Of a DNA stretch of 64,000 nt, positions 40,306-50,252 are shown one piece after another. Origin of the DNA: Promethearchaeota archaeon (GTDB lineage Archaea; Asgardarchaeota; Lokiarchaeia; Sigyniarchaeales; SOKP01); assembly GCA_018238625.1 (NCBI GenBank), contig JABCSY010000001.1:1-64000 (forward strand), written 5' to 3'. The notes under the pieces are model-generated. The model searched no databases. It had not been told where the DNA came from and worked only from the letters and a program-made list of their open reading frames with translations. Positions within the stretch are counted from its first letter, which is position 1. Each line of letters starts with the position of its first letter. A program made the translations under genes and the position numbers.

Positions 40306-41811
40306 ATGAATGAAAAACTTAAACTATTAACATCTGATCTAACAGAAACAATAAAATGGTTTCAAGATCATCTAAAAAAGTCTGAGGCTTCTGTTCAGAT
40401 ATATACTCATTTAGATGCAGATGGGTTAACCTCTGGGGCAATTCTTGGGAAAGCTCTATATAGGGAAGATATTCCTTTTCAGATTTCTGTGTTAAAACAA
40501 TTAGAAAGAGAAGAAATTATTAAAATCGCAGAAAAAGTTCAAGACTATAATAATGTAGTAATTTTTTCTGATTTTGGTAGCGGACAATATTTAGAACTTG
40601 AGGATAAATTAAATAGTAATAGTATAAAAACGCCTTATATTATTTTAGATCACCATTTTCCCCAAAATATTTCAGATAAGAATGACAAAAAAATTAAAGA
40701 TATTTATAAAAATTCGAAACCTTGGCATATCAATCCTTATTTTTATGAAATTGATGGTAGTAAAGAAATTTCTGGAGCAGGAATTTGTTACTTCTTCGCT
40801 AAAACATTAAATAAGAATAATATAGATCTGTCTCCAACAGCACTTATAGGAGCAACGGGTGATGTTCAAAATCGGGGACCTAATAATTCTTTTACCGGAT
40901 TAAATTCTATTATTTTAGAAGATGCCGTTAAGGTAGATTTAGTCGAAAAGGTAAATGACTTGAATTTTTCTCCTATTAAACCTCTAAACGAAGCAATAGC
41001 TTACTCCGGCGATATTAATTTACCAGGATTAAGTGGAAATACGAGTAAAATGTTAAAATTCTTACAAACTTTAGGAATTTTAATGGAAAAATCAGATGGA
41101 GATATAAGAACTTTAAATGATTTTAACCAAGAAGAAAAACAGAAGGTTTCTTCTGCCATAATTAGGTATGTATCTCTTAAACTCGATGTTGAGCCTTCTG
41201 AAATTATAAATAAGCTTATTATTAATAGGTATATATTAAAAAATGAATTAGTTGGTTCTGAATTACACGATTTAAAAGAATTTTCCTATCTTTTAAATTC
41301 ATGTGGGAGAAGTCACAATGGATCGTTAGGAATCGCTATTGCAATGGGCGATAGAAAAATTGCTTATAAGAAAGCAAGAGAGCATTTAATAGAGTATAAG
41401 AAATCTTTAGCCCAAGCATTATCATGGATACACGATGAAAATAAAATTCAACTCAAAGAACACATCCAATTTTTTTTTGGAGAAGAAGTTATACCAGAAG
41501 CTATTATCGGTACAATTGCCTCTATGTTAATGTTTAGCAAAAGCGATATAATAGATAAATCAAAACCTATTTTTGGGTGTGCCAAAAGAAAAGAGGAGGA
41601 TGTATATAAAATATCGAGTAGGGCGAACGATAATATTGTGAAAAAAGGGGTAAACCTTTCAGAGGCGATCAGAGAAGCACTAAAACTTTCAAATTTAGAC
41701 GCATTAGGCGGAGGTCATCCGCCAGCTGCGGGTACAATAGTTCCAGTTGATAAAATTGATACTTTTTTAGAAAATTGTAATAAAATAATTAAAAAACAAC
41801 TACAAGAATAA
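40306..41811 (+). CDS. DHH/DHHA1 phosphoesterase (archaeal RecJ/GAN-like)
   Basis: IYTHLDADGLTSGAIL, ILDHHFPQN, GATGDVQNRG, GGGHPPAAG. Confidence 0.9.
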   Translation: MNEKLKLLTSDLTETIKWFQDHLKKSEASVQIYTHLDADGLTSGAILGKALYREDIPFQISVLKQLEREEIIKIAEKVQDYNNVVIFSDFGSGQYLELEDKLNSNSIKTPYIILDHHFPQNISDKNDKKIKDIYKNSKPWHINPYFYEIDGSKEISGAGICYFFAKTLNKNNIDLSPTALIGATGDVQNRGPNNSFTGLNSIILEDAVKVDLVEKVNDLNFSPIKPLNEAIAYSGDINLPGLSGNTSKMLKFLQTLGILMEKSDGDIRTLNDFNQEEKQKVSSAIIRYVSLKLDVEPSEIINKLIINRYILKNELVGSELHDLKEFSYLLNSCGRSHNGSLGIAIAMGDRKIAYKKAREHLIEYKKSLAQALSWIHDENKIQLKEHIQFFFGEEVIPEAIIGTIASMLMFSKSDIIDKSKPIFGCAKRKEEDVYKISSRANDNIVKKGVNLSEAIREALKLSNLDALGGGHPPAAGTIVPVDKIDTFLENCNKIIKKQLQE

Positions 41812-41839
41812 AGAGATTGTTCCTTTAATTTATGTTTTT

Positions 41840-43159
41840 CTATATCTTATAAGTTTCACCGATTTCAGGAGCAACTGAATTAAAACCTTTGTCTGACAAA
41901 TCGTAAGCAAATGATGTTGTTGATTTTGCATCTCCATGCATACAAAAAATAAATTTAGAATCGTTTTGAAACTTTAAATCTTCGATATATCTGTGTAAAT
42001 GAATTTTATCAGCGTGGCTAGAAAAATCATAATAATCTACATTACATTTTGCCTTGATAAAAATATCTCTAGTACGATAATTCCTACTATTGCTTTCTTT
42101 AAACTCGAAAATTCTTTCGTCAATTAATTTTCTTCCAGGAGTCCCTTCGACTTGATATCCCACAAGAAAAACAGCTGAGCTTGGGTCATTTAAGATTGAG
42201 CCGATATATTCAAGAGCTGCACCCCCCTTTAACATACCTGATGGAGATATGATTAAACCATCTGATCTCTTTTTAGCATTCTTTCTTTTTTCTTTAGATG
42301 TTATTAATTGAGCTTTTTTAAAAGCAGACTTATATTCAGCAAAATTTTTAAAAGAATTAGGAAATTGAGCGTACTCTATCGAAACTTTTCTTGCTAAACC
42401 ATCAAGAAATACTTCACTTTTAAAATTGTATTTTTGCAAAACTAACAAGATTTCTTGTGAGCGAGCAACCCCAAAAGCAGGAACGAGAACCTTTCCGCCG
42501 TTTTCGATAATATTTAGGGTATCATCAGTAAATCTTTTTTCAAGTTCCGCTCTTATAGGATGTTCTCTTAAAGAATACGTGGATTCCGTAATTAAAGCAT
42601 CAATTTCAGGCAATTTAGAAGGTTCAGCGGGAGAAACTAGGTTCGTTTCTTGAGTATTGATATCTCCCGTGTAAAGAATTCTCTTATTATCGACTTCTAC
42701 TAATATGGATACGCTACCAGGAATGTGTCCTGCGTCGTAAAATGTAATATAGAAATTATCGTCAATCTTCTGACGGACTCCGTTGCTAAGAAAAGAAGCG
42801 TTTTTAATTGTTTTTTGTAACTCTTTATACCCGAACGGGTAAGGATAATTGGAGATTTTAATCGTGTCTTTTATCAATATCTCTGACATTCTAAGCGTTA
42901 GAGGGTTGGTAAAGAGGGGAATGTCTTTGTTTTTAAATAAAAAAGGTAAAGCTCCAGAATGATCTACATGACAATGAGACAACGCAATAGCTTTAAGATT
43001 GCTAAAATCTCCATCTAAAGGTAATCTCTCTTCGCCCTTGAATCTAATGCCATAATCTAAAATACATTGTGCTCCATTTTTTGACTCAATTAGGACTGCT
43101 GACCTTCCTACTTCCCTACATCCCCCAAGAAATTTTATAACTGGCATTTGTGTCCTCAT
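41840..43159 (-). CDS. Beta-CASP metallo-beta-lactamase ribonuclease
   Basis: LSHCHVDHSGALPFLF, DAGHIPGSVSILVE, TGDINTQETNLV, SPSGMLKGGAALEYI, SSHADKIHLHRYI. Confidence 0.9.
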   Translation of the reverse strand: MRTQMPVIKFLGGCREVGRSAVLIESKNGAQCILDYGIRFKGEERLPLDGDFSNLKAIALSHCHVDHSGALPFLFKNKDIPLFTNPLTLRMSEILIKDTIKISNYPYPFGYKELQKTIKNASFLSNGVRQKIDDNFYITFYDAGHIPGSVSILVEVDNKRILYTGDINTQETNLVSPAEPSKLPEIDALITESTYSLREHPIRAELEKRFTDDTLNIIENGGKVLVPAFGVARSQEILLVLQKYNFKSEVFLDGLARKVSIEYAQFPNSFKNFAEYKSAFKKAQLITSKEKRKNAKKRSDGLIISPSGMLKGGAALEYIGSILNDPSSAVFLVGYQVEGTPGRKLIDERIFEFKESNSRNYRTRDIFIKAKCNVDYYDFSSHADKIHLHRYIEDLKFQNDSKFIFCMHGDAKSTTSFAYDLSDKGFNSVAPEIGETYKI

Positions 43160-43261
43160 TTAGGAAAATTAAAAAAAAATATGATCCTTATTGAATAGAT
43201 TAAATTAGCATAAACTTTCAAAAAATTTCAATCTTCTGATTATTTAAAAAAAAGGAAGTAG

Positions 43262-44020
43262 TTATTTTATTTTCTTTATCGCATTTGTCAATAAAGCGAT
43301 AACATTATGAACATTTTTACCAAAGATTTCTAAGATATCATCCCAAGTTACAGGAGCTTCGTCATCTTTCCAGCAGTCATAATCTGTAGACATAGCTACA
43401 GCAGCATATGGAATTCCGGCTTCGTTTGCTAAAATTGTTTCAGGAGCTATACTCATATTTATTACATCAGCACCCCAGATTCTAAACATTTCAGATTCTG
43501 CTCTAGTCGAAAATCTAGGCCCTTCGATTGTAACCACAGTTCCTTTCTCATGATATTTGAGATTGAGTTCCTTAGAAGTTTCAATAAGAATCTTTCTTAA
43601 ATCTTCCGAATAGGGATAAGCCATTGCTGTGTGTTTAGCAGCACCTGGAGGAAATTCATCAAAAAAACTTACTTTTCTTAACCTCGTAAAATCAATAAAT
43701 TGATCAAGAATAATGAAATCGCCTCTTCCTATCTCTTCTCTCAAACTACCGCAAGCTGTTGTAGCTAAGATGTGAGTACATCCTTGATCTTTCAATGCTT
43801 GTATGTTAGCTCTATAATTTACCTGTGTTGGGGGAATTGTGTGCTCTCTCCCGTGTCTTGCTACGAGAACAATTTCAACATCGTTAATTTTCCCTAATTT
43901 TAGAGGTGAAGTTGGTTTTCCATATGGTGTACTAACTTCTATTTCTTTTACATCTTTTAAAATGTCTGGATTATCTAATCCAGAACCTCCTATTATTCCG
44001 ATTTTAACCATTTTACTCAC
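43262..44020 (-). CDS. mtnP: S-methyl-5'-thioadenosine phosphorylase family
   Basis: IGIIGGSGLDNPDIL, LVARHGREHTIPPTQVNYRANI, IEGPRFSTRAES, STDYDCW. Confidence 0.9.
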   Translation of the reverse strand: MSKMVKIGIIGGSGLDNPDILKDVKEIEVSTPYGKPTSPLKLGKINDVEIVLVARHGREHTIPPTQVNYRANIQALKDQGCTHILATTACGSLREEIGRGDFIILDQFIDFTRLRKVSFFDEFPPGAAKHTAMAYPYSEDLRKILIETSKELNLKYHEKGTVVTIEGPRFSTRAESEMFRIWGADVINMSIAPETILANEAGIPYAAVAMSTDYDCWKDDEAPVTWDDILEIFGKNVHNVIALLTNAIKKIK

Positions 44021-44110
44021 TATACTAAATTCTTAAAATATAATTTTTATAATATTTAAAATTGTTCAAATTTTATTTTATTTTGTTTAATAAAATAAAA
44101 ACTAAGTGAA

Positions 44111-44980
44111 ATGATTATGAAAGAAAAAGAAAGGACAGTTGATTTGGCAATAATAGGAGGGACTGGTTCTAATGTCACTCTTGATAATTTAGAAGAAGTA
44201 AAAGTCTATACCCCTTATGGTAGTACCTCAGCAGCGATAGCAATAGGTGATTTTAATGGGAAAAAGATTGCCTATATTCCTCGACATGGCATAGATCATT
44301 CAATTCCTCCTCATAGGATAAATTTCAGAGCAAATATATGGGCTTTAAAAAAATTAGGTGTAAAATTCATCATATCTCCATCAGCTGTTGGATCGTTAAA
44401 AAAAAAGCACAATAAAGAGAAATTTATCTTAGTAGACCAATATATTGACAGAACTAAAAAAAGAGTTGATACCTTTTATGAAAACGGTCAATTATGTCAT
44501 ATTGGACAAGCTGATCCATATTGTGATTATTTAAATAGACTTTTCTTTGAAACAGGAAAAGAATTAAATTTAGACATTCAAAATGGAGGAGTTTACATTT
44601 GTATTGAAGGTCCAAGGTTTTCGACAAGAGCAGAATCAAAAATATTTCGCCAATGGGGAGGGGATATAGTAGGAATGACAAATTATCCCGAAGTTGTTCT
44701 TTCAGCAGAAAAAGAAATTTGTTATTGCTGTATTGCGATGGTTACCGATCTGGATGTGTGGGCAGGCGAGTGCTCAGAATGTGGTATTGTTGAATTTGCT
44801 CAAAAATGTGAAATTTGTGGTGGAACCGTAGATAAGCTATCTGTTAATGTGCCAGAAGTTATAGAAACGATGGGTAAAAATGTTGAAAATTTAAAGAAAT
44901 TACTTGAATTAACTATTCAAAAAATAGATATTGAAAGAGAATGTCCATGTCATCATTCTCTTACAGACGCTCTATTATAG
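44111..44980 (+). CDS. Second MTAP/MTIP-like purine nucleoside phosphorylase carrying a zinc-ribbon-like insert
   Basis: AIIGGTGSNVTLDNLEEV, IPRHGIDHSIPPHRINFRANIWALK, IEGPRFSTRAES, VTDLDVWAGECSECGIVEFAQKCEICGGT. Confidence 0.87.
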   Translation: MIMKEKERTVDLAIIGGTGSNVTLDNLEEVKVYTPYGSTSAAIAIGDFNGKKIAYIPRHGIDHSIPPHRINFRANIWALKKLGVKFIISPSAVGSLKKKHNKEKFILVDQYIDRTKKRVDTFYENGQLCHIGQADPYCDYLNRLFFETGKELNLDIQNGGVYICIEGPRFSTRAESKIFRQWGGDIVGMTNYPEVVLSAEKEICYCCIAMVTDLDVWAGECSECGIVEFAQKCEICGGTVDKLSVNVPEVIETMGKNVENLKKLLELTIQKIDIERECPCHHSLTDALL

Positions 44981-45014
44981 TATTGTAAAATAAGGTTATT
45001 TATTATTATTATTA

Positions 45015-46451
45015 TTATTCTTTTAGCACTGGATTTCTTGCGGCAATTACTGCGTCTAATCGTCCAATTGACGTGTTATGTGGCGCTGTTTTCAGGAGTT
45101 CTGGTTTATTTAACGCTTCCTCGTAAACCTTCAGCATTGCTTCGATGAATTTATCTAAGGAATGTTTGGATTCTGTTTCTGTCGGTTCAATCATTATTGC
45201 TCCATTTACAATTAAGGGGAAATAAATAGTTGGAGCGTAATAACCATAATCAAGAATTCTTTTAGCAACATCTTCAGTTGTAATATCGTTTGGTAAGTTT
45301 TTATCTGATAAAACAAATTCGTGTTGACACATGCGGTTATAGGGAAGGTCAAATTTCTTTTGTAGCAAGCATTTTAGGTAGTTAGCGTTTAAAACGGCTA
45401 TCTGGCCAACCCGTTTTAACCCATCTGCACCTAAAGAGAGTATATAAGTATATGCCCTTAAGATTATCCCAAAATTACCCCAAAAAGCTTTAATTCGGCC
45501 TATTGATTTATCATTATTCTGTTCGCAAACAATACCTCCATCAGTCGAAATTATACAGGGTTTTGGTAAAAATGGGATAAGTTCATTTATAACACCAATA
45601 GGGCCAGAACCAGGCCCTCCACCACCGTGAGGGGTTGAAAAAGTTTTATGTAAATTCAAATGAACTATATCAAAACCCATATCTCTGGGCCGACAAATTC
45701 CTAACATAGGGTTTAGATTTGCTCCATCGTAATAACATAATCCCCCATGCTTGTGGATGATTCTAGTTATATCTTTAATTTGCCTATCAAAAACACCTAA
45801 GGTGTTAGGATTTGTTAACATGATTCCTGCTACATCACCTTGTTCCATTGCAAATTCAAGATGGTCTAGTGGAACTTCACCGTATTCGTTTGATTGTAAT
45901 TCAATAATTGAAAACCCCGCCATTTTCGCCGACGCAGGGTTAGTGCCGTGAGCCGAATCTGGAACTATAATTTTATCTTTGATAATCCCTTTAGTCTCGA
46001 AATATTTTTTTATTATTAACAAACCAACTAATTCTCCATGCGCTCCAGCTGCAGGTTGTAATGTAAATCCGTCCATACCAGTAATTTCACCTAACGCTAT
46101 TGAAATATTGTATAGTAATTCAAGTGAACCTTCACTTTCATCCTGAAGTGGATGTATTTGCGAAAATTCATTCAATCGTACTGCTATCTCGTTAATTTTT
46201 GGGTTATACTTCATGGTACAAGAGCCTAACGGATAAATTCCGGAATCTACACCGTAGTTTATCGTGCTTAATTTAACATAATGGCGAACTATCTCAACCT
46301 CAGGAACGTCTGGAATTGGAAGTATCTCTCTTAAGAGATTTTCGGGAATGAAGTCCTCAAGTTTTTCTACTTTAATATCTATTTTTGGTATAAAGTTTTT
46401 TTGGGCGCGGTCAACCCCTTTTTCAAAAATCAAAGAATTATTATTATTCAT
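45015..46451 (-). CDS. gcvPB: Glycine dehydrogenase (decarboxylating) subunit 2 (ORF extends upstream to 46511; ATG at 46451 is the likelier start)
   Basis: GSCTMKYNPKINE, LQPAAGAHGELVGL, DSAHGTNPASA, LNLHKTFSTPHGGGGPGSGPIGV. Confidence 0.93.
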   Translation of the reverse strand: MNNNNSLIFEKGVDRAQKNFIPKIDIKVEKLEDFIPENLLREILPIPDVPEVEIVRHYVKLSTINYGVDSGIYPLGSCTMKYNPKINEIAVRLNEFSQIHPLQDESEGSLELLYNISIALGEITGMDGFTLQPAAGAHGELVGLLIIKKYFETKGIIKDKIIVPDSAHGTNPASAKMAGFSIIELQSNEYGEVPLDHLEFAMEQGDVAGIMLTNPNTLGVFDRQIKDITRIIHKHGGLCYYDGANLNPMLGICRPRDMGFDIVHLNLHKTFSTPHGGGGPGSGPIGVINELIPFLPKPCIISTDGGIVCEQNNDKSIGRIKAFWGNFGIILRAYTYILSLGADGLKRVGQIAVLNANYLKCLLQKKFDLPYNRMCQHEFVLSDKNLPNDITTEDVAKRILDYGYYAPTIYFPLIVNGAIMIEPTETESKHSLDKFIEAMLKVYEEALNKPELLKTAPHNTSIGRLDAVIAARNPVLKE

Positions 46452-47802
46452 TTTTTTTTCCCTCCTTTTTGTTATATAGAGCATTCTTAGCCGCATTGAT
46501 AAACTTTTCAATTGATTCGCGAGAATTCATTTCTGTCACACACACTAAAACTATGTTCTCCAAATTTGGAAAATACTTTGAGAGACGAAGGGGAGGGAGC
46601 AAGTTTAATTGCTTGCACTCATGAGTAAAAGCATCAACATCTGGACATTTTACAATAAATTCGTTGTAAGTTGGTTTTTTGTTTAAAATTTCGTAACCAG
46701 GAATTTCGGTTAGTTTGTTTTTAACATAATTAGCTTTTTGAAAGTTTTGGGTTGCGATTTCGCGCAATCCTGTTTTTCCTAAAGATATAATATATATTAA
46801 GGCAGATAATGAACATAATGCTTGGTTTGTGCATATATTTGAACTCGCTTTTTCTCTTCTTATATGTTGTTCACGGGCTTGTAACGTTAGTAAAAATCCC
46901 TCGCGTTCGCCGTTGATTTCCTTTGTTTTGCCAACCAACCTACCGGGCATTTTTCTCAAATATTTTTTCTTTGCTGCAAAAATACCTAATCCAGGACCGC
47001 CAAATGAAGGACTAATTCCAAAAGACTGTCCTTCTGCTACAAATATATCTACATCAGTTTCCCCTGGTGGTTTCAGAACACCTAAACAGGTGGGGTCGGT
47101 CATACATTGTATCAATAAGCAATTAGGAACTTTTTCTTTCACCTTTTTTGCTAACAACGATATATCTTCAATGTCTCCAAAGAAATTTGGACTCTGAAAT
47201 AAAACAGCTGCAATATCTTTGTTTAACTCGTCTATTAATTCATTTTCAGCGATAATTCTAAGATCGATTCCTTGTCCCCAACAATAAGTCTTGACAACTT
47301 CAGAATATTCGGGATGAATGCCTTCTAATAATAATAGACTGTTTTTCCTTGTTATTATAGTTGCCATAATAGCTGCTTCCGCAAGAGCAGTAGATCCATC
47401 GTACATACTCGCATTAGCAACATCCATCTGAGTTAGTCGAGAAATTACGCTTTGATATTCATAGATCGCTTGTAAAAACCCTTGACTAGCTTCTGCTTGA
47501 TAGGGGGTGTATGAAGTATAGAACTCTGTACGACTTATTACAAAATCAACTAAAGAAGGGATGTAATGAAAATAATAACCTGCTCCCAAAAAGGAATTAG
47601 AATAAACTTTGTTCTTTTGAGAAAGTTCTTTTAAGTTTTTCAGAACATCTGGTTCGGATAAGCCTAAAGGTAAATTTAAACTGTTAATAATTAAATCTTT
47701 AGGAATATCTTGAAATAATTCTTCTAAATTATTAACGCCAATAACTTTAAGCATTTCAGTAATAGCTTTATCGTCATGAGGAATAAAATCCAAATTAATC
47801 AA
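46444..47802 (-). CDS. gcvPA: Glycine dehydrogenase (decarboxylating) subunit 1
   Basis: FLGAGYYFHYIPSLVDFVISRTEFYTSYTPYQAEASQGFLQAIYEYQS, GGPGLGIFAAKKKYLRKMPGRLVG. Confidence 0.93.
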   Translation of the reverse strand: MINLDFIPHDDKAITEMLKVIGVNNLEELFQDIPKDLIINSLNLPLGLSEPDVLKNLKELSQKNKVYSNSFLGAGYYFHYIPSLVDFVISRTEFYTSYTPYQAEASQGFLQAIYEYQSVISRLTQMDVANASMYDGSTALAEAAIMATIITRKNSLLLLEGIHPEYSEVVKTYCWGQGIDLRIIAENELIDELNKDIAAVLFQSPNFFGDIEDISLLAKKVKEKVPNCLLIQCMTDPTCLGVLKPPGETDVDIFVAEGQSFGISPSFGGPGLGIFAAKKKYLRKMPGRLVGKTKEINGEREGFLLTLQAREQHIRREKASSNICTNQALCSLSALIYIISLGKTGLREIATQNFQKANYVKNKLTEIPGYEILNKKPTYNEFIVKCPDVDAFTHECKQLNLLPPLRLSKYFPNLENIVLVCVTEMNSRESIEKFINAAKNALYNKKEGKKNE

Positions 47803-47852
47803 CTCATACTTCTAAAATTTTAAGAAATAAAATTAAAAATTGGAAAAAAAGT

Positions 47853-48248
47853 TTATTTATTCTCTTCTTCTACTATTTTTTTATAATCTTCAACGGATAA
47901 AAGTTTGTTAATTTCGCTACTATTTGAAAGCTTTATCTTCATCATCCAACCAGTCCCATAAGGGGAAGAATTAATTGATTCGGGGCTTTCTATTATAATA
48001 GCGTTAACTTCAACGATTTCTCCGGATAATGGCATCAGAATTTCTCCAACGGCCTTAACAGATTCAATTTCACCAGCACTACTTTCTTTTTCTAGCATTC
48101 TTCCTATTTCGGGTAATTCAACATAAACTATATCGCCTAATTGATGCTGAGCAAAATCGGTAATGCCTATAGTAGCCGTATCGCCTTCAATTCGCACCCA
48201 TTCATGTGACTTCATATATTTTAAATCATCAGGAAATTCGTATTCCAT
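47853..48248 (-). CDS. gcvH: Glycine cleavage system H protein
   Basis: YMKSHEWVRIEGDTATIGITDFAQHQLGDIVYVELPEIG, ESVKAVGEI lipoyl-lysine motif. Confidence 0.95.
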   Translation of the reverse strand: MEYEFPDDLKYMKSHEWVRIEGDTATIGITDFAQHQLGDIVYVELPEIGRMLEKESSAGEIESVKAVGEILMPLSGEIVEVNAIIIESPESINSSPYGTGWMMKIKLSNSSEINKLLSVEDYKKIVEEENK

Positions 48249-48276
48249 AATTTTTCACTTTTTCTTTGTTGTATAA

Positions 48277-49371
48277 TCACACATTTCTATAAAACGGTGT
48301 AGCAACTACTTTTCCTCTCAAGAACTTATTGCGAATTTCAATTTCAAATTCCGTTCCTACTTCGCTATATTGTTTTTCAACAAGGCCTAAACCAATTGTT
48401 TTCTTAAGTGTAGGTGAATATCCTCCTGAAGTAACGAATCCAATTTCATTACCATTTTTAAAAATTTTATAATGCTCTCTAATAATACCTCTATCCAACA
48501 AATTCAACCCAACAATAGTTAGATCTGTTCCTTCAGATTTTTGTTTTAATAAAGTTTCTTTTCCAATATAATCAATACCCTCTTTAGGTTTGACGAGCCA
48601 AAAAAGTCCTGCTTCAATAGGCGTGATTGAGTCGCTAATTTCGTGACCATATAACGAGTAGGTTGCTTCTAATCTCAACGAATCTCGCGCCCCTAAACCT
48701 GCTGCTGAGGCTCCAGTTTTAATTAAATCATTCCATATTTTCTCAGCATATTTATTATCAAATGAAATTTCAAATCCTCGTTCACCAGTATATCCGGTTC
48801 TAGCTATAAATATTGGAGCCCCGTTTAACATAGTGTGAGCAAAATAAAACCTATTTATCGAAGATAAATCAACATCCACTAATGGTTGGAGATATTCGTC
48901 GGATTTTGGACCTTGAAACGCTAAACGACATCTTTTTGAGGATAAATTAGTAATTTTAACATCTTTACTTCCAATATGCTCGTTTAACCATTGAAAATCT
49001 TTTTCGACATTGCCAGCGTTAACGATCATTCTAAATCGCTCAGGTTCTTCCTCGTAATAAACAAGATCGTCAACAACAGTCCCATTTTCATAACACATAC
49101 ATGAATATTGTCCTTTTGTGGGTTCTAGTAGCTTTAAATCGTTAATCATTACATATTGAAGAAAGGATATTACATCTTTCCCTTCTAACAGGAATTCCCC
49201 CATATGTGAAACATCAAATATACCCGCTTTATTGCGTACCGCTTCGTGTTCTTTTATAATGCTTTCGTACTGCACTGGCATACTAAAACCAGCAAAGTCA
49301 ACCATCCTTGCTCCTAAATTCACGTGAATATTATAAAATGGAGTCTTTTTCAGTTCTTGAATCAAATCCAC
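48277..49371 (-). CDS. gcvT: Glycine cleavage system aminomethyltransferase T
   Basis: MVDFAGFSMPVQYESIIKEHEAVRNKAGIFDVSHMGEF, TGYTGERGFEI, GLGARDSLRLEATYSLYGHE. Confidence 0.95.
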   Translation of the reverse strand: MDLIQELKKTPFYNIHVNLGARMVDFAGFSMPVQYESIIKEHEAVRNKAGIFDVSHMGEFLLEGKDVISFLQYVMINDLKLLEPTKGQYSCMCYENGTVVDDLVYYEEEPERFRMIVNAGNVEKDFQWLNEHIGSKDVKITNLSSKRCRLAFQGPKSDEYLQPLVDVDLSSINRFYFAHTMLNGAPIFIARTGYTGERGFEISFDNKYAEKIWNDLIKTGASAAGLGARDSLRLEATYSLYGHEISDSITPIEAGLFWLVKPKEGIDYIGKETLLKQKSEGTDLTIVGLNLLDRGIIREHYKIFKNGNEIGFVTSGGYSPTLKKTIGLGLVEKQYSEVGTEFEIEIRNKFLRGKVVATPFYRNV

Positions 49372-49494
49372 ACCTTGTAATGTGTTTATTTTAATACTGT
49401 GAGTATAAAGTACAGAGAATTATTTAAATTTTCAGCCTAAAAAATAAGGGTAATTATATGGGAAAAAAATGGGTGGATGTGTTTATTCCGTTTA

Positions 49495-50022
49495 CTATTC
49501 TTCAACAGCTACTTTAATCAGACTAATTATATCATAGCCTTCTAATTTGTCTCGACCATGTAAACTACCTGTAAGCTCAATAACAAATGCAATCCCCGTT
49601 ACGCTCCCACCTGCCTTTTCTATTAGATCGCAAGATGCTTTTGCAGTTCCTCCAGTTGCTAACAAATCATCAAACAATAACACTTTTTCACCTTCTTCTA
49701 TGGCATCCTTATGCATTTCAATAGTGTCAGTACCATATTCGAGTTCATATGTCTCACTAAATGTCTCAGCGGGTAGTTTTCCTGGTTTCCGTATCAATAC
49801 GAACCCAGCGCCCAATTTATACGCTAAAACTCCGCCCCACACGTAACCTCTAGCTTCGACAGCACAAACTTTCTTGATTCCTTTGTCTTTGAAATGATCT
49901 ATTAGTTTGTCACATGACTCCTTAAAAGAAGCGTGAACCTTACACAAAGTTGTGACGTCTTTAAATTGAATTCCTTTTATTGGAAAATCTGGGACATTCC
50001 TTATATAATCTTCTAAATTCAA
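49495..50022 (-). CDS. apt: Adenine phosphoribosyltransferase
   Basis: IRNVPDFPIKGIQFKDVTTL, AVEARGYVWGGVLAYKLGAGFVLIRKPGKLP, VLLFDDLLATGGTAKA. Confidence 0.94.
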   Translation of the reverse strand: MNLEDYIRNVPDFPIKGIQFKDVTTLCKVHASFKESCDKLIDHFKDKGIKKVCAVEARGYVWGGVLAYKLGAGFVLIRKPGKLPAETFSETYELEYGTDTIEMHKDAIEEGEKVLLFDDLLATGGTAKASCDLIEKAGGSVTGIAFVIELTGSLHGRDKLEGYDIISLIKVAVEE

Positions 50023-50252
50023 ATTCTTTCAATTCCTTTTATTGTTAGTTTAAAATATATTATTATTTAAATTAATTAAAAATTATATTTAATTGAATCA
50101 TCCATGCAATTAAAATCTAATAAATCGTATAATAATTAGAAAAAATTAAATAAACATTAATTTATAAAAAATATATTAGACGATTAATTATTTTTAAGAT
50201 TAAATCAATCGTCGCAATATTTTGAACATTAAAAGTATAACGGTGAAATAAA

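Noticed and set aside
46452-46511. N-terminal extension of GcvPB (MKSLSMRLRMLYITKRREKK) giving a 68-nt overlap with gcvPA
   Set aside because: Basic, non-conserved-looking extension; ATG at 46451 gives a normal short overlap
50244-50246. TGA before the Rag-like P-loop as a possible selenocysteine codon
   Set aside because: No SECIS-like structure identified and no conserved Sec position in GTPases; frameshift or ATA start is simpler
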